Below, in pieces: positions 1 through 5,604 of a DNA stretch of 5,604 bases. The number at the start of each line of letters is the position of its first letter. Position 1 is the stretch's first letter. The translations under genes and the position numbers were made by a program. The DNA is from Bacteroidota bacterium (GTDB lineage: Bacteria > Bacteroidota > Ignavibacteria > Ignavibacteriales > Ignavibacteriaceae). The DNA lies in contig JAJYCM010000185.1 in NCBI GenBank assembly GCA_021778375.1, forward strand, positions 1 to 5,604. Reading direction: 5' to 3'. The notes beneath the pieces are model-generated. The model was not told where the DNA came from. It did not search any database and saw only the letters and a program-made list of their open reading frames with translations.

Positions 1-488
1 AGAATAGTATCTCCTTCCCTTTCAAAATGAAATCCTGCTGCATCAGTTAAAGTTTTTATAGAAAGACTATCGCCTGTTAAAAAACGCCATGAAGAAGAAG
101 GGATTTTCTTCCCTATCAAATCCATAATCTGAAATTTTTTATTTGCAGCATCAAAAGAAGTTTCTTGCGGGTTGATGCTTATTGTCAGCAAGTTATAATC
201 TTTACCTGGTTCCAAATCAGTTTTTCCAACGGCAGTAGCCACCTCAGTCATCAACGGTGTGCAAATTCCAGTACATTTATAATATGCAAAATCAATAACA
301 GTCGGCTTATTAACTAAATTCTTCAATAAAACTTCCTTCCCATCCGAATCATAAAAATTTAGATTCAGAGGAATAGCTTTACCAAGATTTTTTACAATCC
401 CTACCTTTTCATTTACACTACCGGCAAATAATTTAGTAATGCCTGTAAAGGAAAAGGAAATGATTATTGCAATTATGATTTTTTTCAT
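1..488 (-). CDS. sco1: SCO1/SenC family copper chaperone for cytochrome oxidase assembly (3' part outside window)
   Basis: This reading frame is open from an ATG at 488 to the left edge, giving 162 complete codons with no stop; the C-terminus lies outside the window. Residues 1-22 look like a Sec signal peptide: two lysines, a hydrophobic stretch, then a possible cleavage site near LFA-GS. The mature part has the thioredoxin-like SCO pattern: a strand VIDFAYYKC leading into a CxxxC copper site (CTGIC, Cys72 and Cys76), then LLTISINPQET, which corresponds to the conserved SVDP-type segment, and a later SWRFLTGD segment. The third copper ligand of the family, a histidine, would be encoded just past the edge. 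Members of the family deliver copper to, or reduce, the CuA site of cytochrome c oxidase in the periplasm. The gene starts 11 nt after the cytochrome stop with only a weak GAG ribosome site (495-497), so it probably relies on coupling or read-through from upstream. Its place behind ACIII suggests oxidase genes follow. Family assignment is firm; the exact role is inferred. Confidence 0.88.
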   Translation of the reverse strand, partial: MKKIIIAIIISFSFTGITKLFAGSVNEKVGIVKNLGKAIPLNLNFYDSDGKEVLLKNLVNKPTVIDFAYYKCTGICTPLMTEVATAVGKTDLEPGKDYNLLTISINPQETSFDAANKKFQIMDLIGKKIPSSSWRFLTGDSLSIKTLTDAAGFHFEREGDTI

Positions 489-499
489 TTACTGCTCAA

Positions 500-1426
500 T
501 TAAAAATTTTTATTCATATATGAATAAAAAGTATTCCAATCGGCTTTTGTCATATCATAAACATTTCCATTAAACCCATCCTGGTTAATGTTGTTGACGA
601 TTATATCGACAAAAGACTGTTCACTTTTATGCCAATCGTCTGAGCTGCTTAAAGTTGTAAGAGCTTCTATTTTATTATTTGTAACACGACTAAAAATTTG
701 TGCACCCGGCTGCGAATCTTTGGAGATATTATTCAGAGCAGACAAAATATTTTGATAGCGTGATTGGTTATCATTTATCACCAACTGCATAGCATCTTTA
801 ACAGGAATTTGCCCGGGATTTTTTTGATTTTCTCCCAAATGGTAAGTTTGGACCATTGCTGTTATTTCATCGGGAGTATCTTGAGGCGGATCGGGTACAA
901 AAGCCTTTCTAATATAATGAGCCAAGGCGAACTTATCCGCGGGCGATAGGTTATCAAACGCAACCATCGCACTACCGGATATACCTTCGGATAAAGTTTT
1001 ATAAATGCCTGAAAGCTTTGGACTGTTTATCCACCCATCTTTACTTGTAAAATTTCTCGGCTTAGGGGTTAAAGCAACAGCCGCAACGCCATCACCTTTG
1101 CCGTCAGCTCCATGGCAAGCCACACATGATGCAGTGAAAATAACTTTCCCTTTATTAATTAAGTCATCTGTGGGAGTGGTTAATGAGCTTATATCACTAC
1201 TTACAGATTCGCTCGGCATTATGAGAGGTAAATCTTCTGCTTGAGTTGAAACGGGTACAGCAGGAGGAATTGTAGATTCTTCAACTTTATTAATATTATA
1301 AAGATAAAATATCCCGACTCCTAATCCGACTAGCAGAATATATGGGTAAAGTAACCCAAATAATTTTGATGGATTTTTTTTAATATCTGCTTTTATTGTT
1401 TGGATTATTTTTTCGATGTTATTCAT
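500..1426 (-). CDS. Membrane-anchored monoheme cytochrome c with heme-less C-terminal extension
   Basis: The protein has 308 residues. Residues 1-23 are basic and probably cytoplasmic, 24-43 form one transmembrane helix that should act as an uncleaved anchor, 47-87 are a Pro/Ser/Thr-rich linker, and about 88-176 are a class I cytochrome c domain. The heme motif CVACH is at residues 101-105 (bases 1112-1126) and Met154 (GSAMVAF) is the likely distal ligand. The domain ends with the usual LSPADKFALAHYIRK helix. Residues 177-308 contain no cysteine; the segment from about 241 looks like a second cytochrome fold that has lost its heme site (see findings). The protein is much longer than a simple monoheme cytochrome. 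The start ATG at 1426 is preceded by AAAGGAA (1431-1437), and the gene lies 23 nt after actF and 11 nt before the SCO gene. I infer that it carries electrons between ACIII and a terminal oxidase, or is an accessory ACIII subunit. It could instead be an oxidase-associated subunit; I do not recognise a specific named orthologue. Confidence 0.9.
   Translation of the reverse strand: MNNIEKIIQTIKADIKKNPSKLFGLLYPYILLVGLGVGIFYLYNINKVEESTIPPAVPVSTQAEDLPLIMPSESVSSDISSLTTPTDDLINKGKVIFTASCVACHGADGKGDGVAAVALTPKPRNFTSKDGWINSPKLSGIYKTLSEGISGSAMVAFDNLSPADKFALAHYIRKAFVPDPPQDTPDEITAMVQTYHLGENQKNPGQIPVKDAMQLVINDNQSRYQNILSALNNISKDSQPGAQIFSRVTNNKIEALTTLSSSDDWHKSEQSFVDIIVNNINQDGFNGNVYDMTKADWNTFYSYMNKNF
507..530. 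repeat. 24-bp perfect palindrome at the end of the cytochrome gene
   Basis: The half-site TTTTTATTCATA at 507-518 is followed directly by its exact reverse complement at 519-530. It lies in the last codons of the cytochrome gene, just before the stop at 500-502. In the transcript it could fold into an AT-only-rich hairpin followed by a short U run, but only one G-C pair is present in the stem, so it would be weak. It may be a chance product of AT-rich codons. Confidence 0.55.
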
Positions 1427-1430
1427 AAAT

Positions 1431-1437
1431 TTCCTTT
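1431..1437 (-). promoter_or_regulatory. Ribosome binding site of the cytochrome c gene
   Basis: AAAGGAA on the minus strand lies four bases before the ATG at 1426, inside the 23-nt gap after actF. It supports the chosen start, although the spacing is shorter than at the other genes of the operon. Confidence 0.6.
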
Positions 1438-1449
1438 GATCTTTTCATC

Positions 1450-2640
1450 CTATAAATGAAAATCTAAACCTCTCTGAAGTTTAGGATCTCCAATTGGCAG
1501 AAGATTATACTTATGGCTTAAAGATTTGAAGATTAAAATTATTAAACCGACCGCAGCTACCGGGAAAACTAAATCCATCCAGCTAAAGGAATATTGATAG
1601 CCGTTAGTGGACATTCCAGGCATCACCAACCAGTAAAGATCAAGAAAGTGTGCACATAAAATCCAGATTGCTATAAACTTTAATTTTTTTGCTTGCATTT
1701 TGACATTGTAAGATAAAAGGTAGAAGAAAGGAAAAATAAAATGCGTAAACACAATTGCCAACGAAACGACCTTCCAACCGCCAACCCACCTATGCATAAA
1801 CCAGATAGTTTCATCCGGAAGATCGGCATACCAGATTAAAAGATATTGTGAGAAAGCAATGTAAGCCCAAAAAACCGTGAAGGCAAACATCAGAAGTCCC
1901 AGCGTGTAGTAATGTTCGGATTTAATTTTTGAATGAAGATATCCGTGCTCATTTAGCAAAATAACGATTAGCGTTAGAGCAGCTAATGCACACCAAACTG
2001 TACCGGAGAAATAGTAAACTCCAAAAATTGTTGAAAACCAATTCGGTTCTAAACTCATCATCCAATCAAAGGCAATCGCGGTTATTGAAATCCCAAACAC
2101 TGGGATGAAGCCAGAAGATATATTTATATTCTTCTTTGTCAGATACTGATCTTTAGTCGTGTCTTGTTTTCTTGAGTTTCTGATTATGAAGTAATAGAAA
2201 ACCCACCAGATTAAAAAGATTCCGATAGATCTTATAATAAAGAAAGGGACATTGAGATAAGGAGTTTTTCCTTTCAACATTACGGAACTATCCACTATGC
2301 TTTTATGTGTCCACGGGAATATATATTTTAGGTTAAACAGGAGTGGAATGACCAGGATAATTAGAAACGGAATTACGGCTGCTAAAAATTCACTAATACG
2401 TCGAAAAGGGGTGCTCCAATCGGCGCCAACTGCATATTCCAATGCAACTAAAAATAGAGAGCCAACACCAATGCTTACTAAAAACATAAACGTTACCAGA
2501 TAACTTAATGAAGCACGTTGCGGGTCAATTAAAAATCCGATGATACCCAAGGCGGTTCCAACCACAAAGAGAGTCAATCCGATTGTTTTTATTTTTTCCG
2601 GCAATTCTTTTCTTATGTAACCAATTTCAGTTGACGACAT
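1450..2640 (-). CDS. actF: Alternative complex III subunit ActF (quinol:cytochrome c oxidoreductase, second NrfD/PsrC-like membrane subunit)
   Basis: The protein has 396 residues, with about ten hydrophobic segments at roughly 18-38, 47-70, 88-106, 133-152, 179-197, 204-229, 247-270, 292-310, 322-341 and 355-372. ActF-like hallmarks include ALEYAVGADWSTPFRR at 67-81, FDWMMSLEPNWFSTIFGVYY at 191-210, the QYLLIWYADLPDET segment at 265-278, and the C-terminal LPIGDPKLQRGLDFHL. ActF is an integral membrane paralogue of ActC in ACIII. In the known complexes it contributes to the membrane core and is a candidate for a quinone site or proton path. The length and ten-helix pattern look complete. The start overlaps the end of the ActD-ActE gene by 14 nt, and an AAGGAG site lies 10 nt upstream inside that gene, so translation is probably coupled. 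The gene ends 23 nt before the cytochrome gene. I am confident of the subunit identity from motif recall and operon position. Confidence 0.93.
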   Translation of the reverse strand: MSSTEIGYIRKELPEKIKTIGLTLFVVGTALGIIGFLIDPQRASLSYLVTFMFLVSIGVGSLFLVALEYAVGADWSTPFRRISEFLAAVIPFLIILVIPLLFNLKYIFPWTHKSIVDSSVMLKGKTPYLNVPFFIIRSIGIFLIWWVFYYFIIRNSRKQDTTKDQYLTKKNINISSGFIPVFGISITAIAFDWMMSLEPNWFSTIFGVYYFSGTVWCALAALTLIVILLNEHGYLHSKIKSEHYYTLGLLMFAFTVFWAYIAFSQYLLIWYADLPDETIWFMHRWVGGWKVVSLAIVFTHFIFPFFYLLSYNVKMQAKKLKFIAIWILCAHFLDLYWLVMPGMSTNGYQYSFSWMDLVFPVAAVGLIILIFKSLSHKYNLLPIGDPKLQRGLDFHL

Positions 2641-3802
2641 TTTTACCAGACTCCTTATTTAACTCTTTTATAGCTTGGAAATCGGATGGCTTAGGATTTT
2701 GCGCTCTTTGTAAAACTCTGATGTAATCAATTATAGCCCATCTCTGCTCACGCGGTATTTGATAAGCATATGAGGGCATCGCATTCTGGCCGTTTGTTAT
2801 AATATTGTAGATCATACCATCACTATAACCGATAATTTTTGCGGAATGCAACGTTGGACCGGGAGGAAATTGTCCCATTAATCTGCTAACTCCCTCGGCA
2901 TAATTTCCGTGGCAAGGGCTACAAAATGTTAAAAACTTTTCCTGCCCGATTTTTAAGATTTGTTTTGTCGGCAAAGTCGGGTTAGCAAGTGGTTCTGAAG
3001 GTAGCGCTTGCTCATGGAAAGGATAAGGCATAAATCCTCTAGCAACTGTACCTTCAACGGGAGTCCTCATAGCATAGCCGTCATAGAAAAAATTAGTCTC
3101 TGATTGGGGATTAGATTTCTTTTGATTGTCCATCCAGTTGAATGGAACAATGTACATTAGCTTATTTAAGGTAAAGTAAGTGCTGAAGGAAGTTAAAGCT
3201 GCCACAACCGCAAGAAACACAATGAACTTCGGTTGTAAAATTTTAATTGCTTGTTTTTCGGGTTCATAGATAAATTCAATTTTACCTGCCCCTAGGTTCT
3301 TAAAAAATTCAAATACCTTATTTTTGTCAAACAGTGGGTCTTCAGCCTCTATTACAACACCGAATTTATCTACCGAAACTTCTTTTATATAATTAGAGCC
3401 ATGAATAGGATGGCTAAGAAATGGAAGATTGAAAAACACAGCAAGCATTCCTACTACAGTTGCAATTGAACCGCAGAGGACAGTTACTTCAAAAGTGATT
3501 GGAATAAAAGCCTGGTAAGGGAAGAATGGTTTGCCCCCAACAATGTACGGATAGTTAATCGCCATCGACCAACCCATGAAGAGGAAAATAAAAACAGCAC
3601 CAGCAAAACCAAAAAACAAAGTTACATAACCAATCTTCGATTGACCCAGCCCCATGGCTTTATCCATACCATGCACTGGGTAAGAAGTATTAACATCAAA
3701 CATAGTATAGCCGGCATCTTTAACTTTTCTTGCTGCGTTAATAATTTTATCAGGCGTATCGAAAAGCGCTGCGACAGAATGTAAAACTTTATTTTCATTC
3801 AT
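2627..3802 (-). CDS. actD-actE: Fused alternative complex III subunits ActD (DUF3341) and ActE (monoheme cytochrome c)
   Basis: One uninterrupted frame of 391 residues carries two ACIII subunits. Residues 1-190 match ActD: an N-terminal LHSVAALFDTPDKIINAARK cytoplasmic domain, a membrane hairpin (helices about 56-78 and 99-124), and the typical FGVVIEAEDPLFDKNKV segment at 147-163. A third helix at about 193-211 then leads to an ActE half: FFYDGYAMRTPVEGTVARG at 238-256, a heme motif CSPCH at 294-298 (bases 2909-2923), and a likely distal Met342 in NAMPSYAY. In most described ACIII operons these are two genes. ActD packs against the two NrfD-like subunits; ActE is a periplasmic electron-transfer heme protein. 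I chose the ATG at 3802 because it sits 8 nt after a strong GGAGG. An in-frame ATG at 3841 would overlap actC by 47 nt, and one at 3817 has no ribosome site. The chosen start overlaps the actC stop by 8 nt, and the end overlaps actF by 14 nt. Confidence 0.93.
   Translation of the reverse strand: MNENKVLHSVAALFDTPDKIINAARKVKDAGYTMFDVNTSYPVHGMDKAMGLGQSKIGYVTLFFGFAGAVFIFLFMGWSMAINYPYIVGGKPFFPYQAFIPITFEVTVLCGSIATVVGMLAVFFNLPFLSHPIHGSNYIKEVSVDKFGVVIEAEDPLFDKNKVFEFFKNLGAGKIEFIYEPEKQAIKILQPKFIVFLAVVAALTSFSTYFTLNKLMYIVPFNWMDNQKKSNPQSETNFFYDGYAMRTPVEGTVARGFMPYPFHEQALPSEPLANPTLPTKQILKIGQEKFLTFCSPCHGNYAEGVSRLMGQFPPGPTLHSAKIIGYSDGMIYNIITNGQNAMPSYAYQIPREQRWAIIDYIRVLQRAQNPKPSDFQAIKELNKESGKNVVN
2651..2656 (-). 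promoter_or_regulatory. Ribosome binding site of actF
   Basis: AAGGAG on the minus strand lies 10 nt before the actF ATG and inside the last codons of the ActD-ActE gene. It supports translation re-initiation at the 14-nt gene overlap. Confidence 0.65.
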
Positions 3803-5171
3803 GATGGCTACCTCCATGAACAGACGGTTGAGAGCCTTCAAGTACAGATTTTGTTTCTACAATTGAAATCACCGGCATAGTTTTCGCGAAAAGTAAAACT
3901 AAAGTAAAAAATAAACCAAAACTTCCGGTAAGTACTCCAAAATCAACAAGCGTAGGAGTAAACATGTGCCAGCTCGATGGGAGATAATCTCTGCTAAGAG
4001 ATTGAACAATAATCACAAAACGTTCAAACCACATGCCTATGTTTGCACAAATTGAAATAACAAAAAGCATCGTAACGGAACGTCTTACCTTTTTAAACCA
4101 GATCAACTGCGGGATAAGGGCATTACAACTAATCATAAAATACCAAGCCCAACGATATGGCCCAACAACCCTTGCCCAGAAGTCATATTGTTCTGCGGGA
4201 ACCTGGCTATACCATGCGATAAAAAATTCCATCAAATAGGCATAAGCAACCAAAGAACCGGTTAGGAGCATTACTTTAGCCATTCTTTCAAGATGGTTAA
4301 GAGTAATGATATTTTCCATATCAAAAACTTTTCTGACAAAAATCAGAACAGTCATAACCATTGCAAAGCCGGAATAGATAGCGCCGGCAACAAAATAAGG
4401 GGGGAAAATAGTTGTATGCCATCCGGGAATAAGCGAGACAGCAAAGTCAAAACTAACTATTGTATGGACAGAAAGAACAAGCGGAGTAGCAAGCCCGGCC
4501 ATTATCATATAAGTTTTTTCATAATGACGCCAGTGACGGTTAGAATGACGCCAACCTAAACTGAAAATAGAATATATTGTTTTTTTAATTTTATCAACAG
4601 TTTTGTCTCTAAGAATTGCAAAGTCAGGAATCAAACCCATATACCAAAACATTAACGAAACTGTAAAATAAGTGGATACAGCAAACACGTCCCAGAGAAG
4701 CGGAGAAACAAAATTAGGCCACAATAAATGCTGGTTTGGATAAGGAATTAGATAACCTGCAAGCCACGGCCTTCCAAGGTGAATAACAGGAAAAATTCCA
4801 GCCGTCATAACTGCAAATATTGTCATTCCTTCCGCAAAACGGGCAATTCCGGTTCTCCATCTTTGTCTAAGCAAAAACAAGATAGCCGAGATTAAAGTTC
4901 CGGCATGTCCGATACCAATCCAAAAAACAAAGTTGGTAATATCAAAAGCCCAGCCGACAGGGATGTTATTTCCCCACATTCCGATTCCATAATATAAAGT
5001 CAGCCACAAAGAATAAGCGCCAATTAGTAAAGCCGCACCACTAATAGAAAGTGCTATATAAAACTTTCTAGTAGGCGGTTGAGTTAACGGTCTGGTAATT
5101 ATCTCGTCAATATCCGCTAAACGGGGATTACCTTCGACAAGAACAAGTTCCTTAGTGTAGTCAATATTCAA
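3795..5171 (-). CDS. actC: Alternative complex III subunit ActC (NrfD/PsrC-type quinone-binding membrane subunit), TTG start
   Basis: The protein has 458 residues and belongs to the NrfD/PsrC family of membrane anchors that bind quinol. About ten hydrophobic helices are visible, near 41-63, 76-101, 115-132, 157-180, 222-246, 259-280, 301-322, 342-360, 366-390 and 408-430. Conserved ActC-type segments include WIGIGHAGTLISAILFLLRQ at 84-103, FPVIHLGRPW at 127-136, SVHTIVSFDFAVSLIPGWH at 234-252, and NIGMWFERFVI at 377-387. In ACIII this subunit holds the quinol oxidation site near the periplasmic face and contacts the Fe-S subunit ActB. The start is TTG, placed directly after the actB stop codon with no gap. 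A GGAGG lies 8 nt upstream; no other plausible start exists before Met65, which falls after the first helix. The tail (VHGGSHHE) contains the ribosome site and start of the next gene. The length and helix count look complete. Confidence 0.95.
   Translation of the reverse strand: MNIDYTKELVLVEGNPRLADIDEIITRPLTQPPTRKFYIALSISGAALLIGAYSLWLTLYYGIGMWGNNIPVGWAFDITNFVFWIGIGHAGTLISAILFLLRQRWRTGIARFAEGMTIFAVMTAGIFPVIHLGRPWLAGYLIPYPNQHLLWPNFVSPLLWDVFAVSTYFTVSLMFWYMGLIPDFAILRDKTVDKIKKTIYSIFSLGWRHSNRHWRHYEKTYMIMAGLATPLVLSVHTIVSFDFAVSLIPGWHTTIFPPYFVAGAIYSGFAMVMTVLIFVRKVFDMENIITLNHLERMAKVMLLTGSLVAYAYLMEFFIAWYSQVPAEQYDFWARVVGPYRWAWYFMISCNALIPQLIWFKKVRRSVTMLFVISICANIGMWFERFVIIVQSLSRDYLPSSWHMFTPTLVDFGVLTGSFGLFFTLVLLFAKTMPVISIVETKSVLEGSQPSVHGGSHHE
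3811..3815 (-). promoter_or_regulatory. Ribosome binding site that fixes the ActD-ActE start
   Basis: GGAGG on the minus strand lies 8 nt before the ATG at 3802, within the last codons of actC. It decides among three in-frame ATG codons (3841, 3817, 3802) in favour of the last, because neither of the others has a comparable site. Confidence 0.8.
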
Positions 5172-5604
5172 TTATACTTCCTCCGAATGAGTATTTCTTA
5201 ATTTTGCGAGATAAGTAACATTTGGCCTGACATTTAAATTTTCTAAAACGTAGTAACCTAATTCGTGATTTCTATATTTGTAGAACTCGGATTTATTATC
5301 ATTTATGTCTCCGAAATTAATTGCACTTGTTCCACAAGCTTCCTGGCAAGCAGTTTTAACATCGGAGCCTTTGAGAGGCTTATGTTCTCTTATAGCATCT
5401 TCCCGGGCTGCCATAATTCTTTGGATACAGAAAGTGCATTTTTCCATTACACCGCGGGAACGTACAGTAACTTCAGGATTGTAAACCAGATCAAACAAAT
5501 TGCTTTCCTGATAACCATCTCTAAAATGATCTTTGAAGTTAAAGAAATTAAATCTTCTAACTTTGTAAGGGCAGTTATTGGAACAATATCTTGTTCCCAC
5601 GCAA
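5172..5604 (-). CDS. actB: Alternative complex III subunit ActB, C-terminal iron-sulfur part (5' end outside window)
   Basis: This is the end of a larger gene that runs off the right edge. The GTG at 5600 is not the start: the codon before it is TGC, which completes the motif CVGTRYCSNNCPYKVRRFN. Counting from that GTG as residue 1, the visible Fe-S ligands are Cys6 and Cys10, plus the Cys just before residue 1, then CTFC (55-58) and CQEAC (85-89) followed by GTSAINFGD. These are the cysteine groups of the ferredoxin-like half of ActB. Full-length ActB also has an N-terminal molybdopterin-oxidoreductase-like half that lacks the cofactor, which cannot be checked here. The C-terminus (GYYVLENLNVRPNVTYLAKL) is typical of the family. 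ActB is a periplasm-facing subunit that takes electrons from the quinol site in ActC and passes them to the heme subunits. The TAA stop directly abuts the actC start, and the codons for SEEV carry the actC ribosome site. Confidence 0.95.
   Translation of the reverse strand, partial: CVGTRYCSNNCPYKVRRFNFFNFKDHFRDGYQESNLFDLVYNPEVTVRSRGVMEKCTFCIQRIMAAREDAIREHKPLKGSDVKTACQEACGTSAINFGDINDNKSEFYKYRNHELGYYVLENLNVRPNVTYLAKLRNTHSEEV
5180..5184 (-). promoter_or_regulatory. Ribosome binding site supporting the TTG start of actC
   Basis: GGAGG on the minus strand lies 8 nt before the TTG at 5171, within the last codons of actB. The motif and spacing are identical to those at the ActD-ActE start, which supports use of TTG as a real initiation codon. 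Confidence 0.78.

Noticed and set aside
764..1244. Plus-strand open frames opposite the cytochrome gene (764-949 and 1005-1244)
   Set aside because: They lie antisense to a well-supported heme protein, with no recognisable domain; they are shadows of its codon pattern.
1442..1462. Inverted repeat TTTTCAT / ATGAAAA with a 7-nt loop around the actF stop, as a terminator
   Set aside because: The stem is only seven AT-rich pairs with no U run after it, and the next gene starts within 20 nt, so a terminator is unlikely.
2297..2503. Plus-strand open frame opposite actF
   Set aside because: It is antisense to conserved ActF coding sequence, with no domain or supporting context.
3803..3841. A longer ActD start at 3841 or 3817
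   Set aside because: Both lie inside actC without a good ribosome site, while the ATG at 3802 has GGAGG at 8 nt. The extra residues (MKALNRLFMEVAI) do not resemble an ActD N-terminus.
4033..4559. Plus-strand open frames opposite actC (4033-4239 and 4293-4559)
   Set aside because: They are antisense to conserved membrane helices of ActC, show low-complexity, unfamiliar products and have no operon context.
5598..5600. GTG as the start of a small 142-residue Fe-S protein
   Set aside because: The codon before it is TGC, which completes the CVGTRYC motif, and the frame stays open to the edge. It is an internal valine of ActB.
1..5604. CRISPR arrays, tRNA or rRNA genes, insertion sequences, or a defence system
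   Set aside because: Nearly every base is occupied by six co-directional respiratory genes. I saw no repeat-spacer pattern, RNA gene, terminal inverted repeat or transposase.

Overview
The window is one compact run of six genes, all on the minus strand, so transcription goes from right (5604) to left (1). It encodes most of an alternative complex III (ACIII, a quinol:cytochrome c/acceptor oxidoreductase that replaces the bc1 complex), followed by a membrane-anchored c-type cytochrome and a copper-chaperone gene of the SCO1/SenC type. The AT-rich coding sequence, the ActB-ActC-ActD-ActE-ActF order and the SCO protein behind it fit a Bacteroidota/Ignavibacteriota-like (FCB group) bacterium. That placement is inference from content and style only; there is no rRNA or other taxonomic marker.

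Layout from upstream to downstream on the minus strand: 5604-5172, the C-terminal part of ActB (iron-sulfur half only; the rest lies beyond the right edge); 5171-3795, ActC, a ten-helix NrfD/PsrC-type quinone-binding subunit with a TTG start; 3802-2627, one continuous ORF carrying an ActD (DUF3341) half followed by an ActE-type monoheme cytochrome c half; 2640-1450, ActF, the second NrfD/PsrC-like integral membrane subunit; 1426-500, a membrane-anchored monoheme cytochrome c with a long C-terminal extension; 488-1, the N-terminal two-thirds or so of a SCO1/SenC protein cut by the left edge. No gap exceeds 23 nt, and the Act junctions abut or overlap, with Shine-Dalgarno sites embedded in the preceding gene. 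This implies one translationally coupled operon. No promoter or convincing terminator is visible.

Together the proteins would oxidise quinol at the membrane (ActC, perhaps ActF), pass electrons via the Fe-S clusters of ActB and the hemes of ActA (expected upstream, not seen) to the ActE heme domain, and from there to a terminal oxidase, perhaps via the extra cytochrome. The SCO protein would help build the CuA site of that oxidase, whose genes are expected just past the left edge. The system itself is known. The points worth a second look are the ActD-ActE fusion with its third transmembrane helix, a probable heme-less second cytochrome c domain in the extra cytochrome, the TTG start and coupling pattern, and a 24-bp perfect palindrome at the end of the cytochrome gene.
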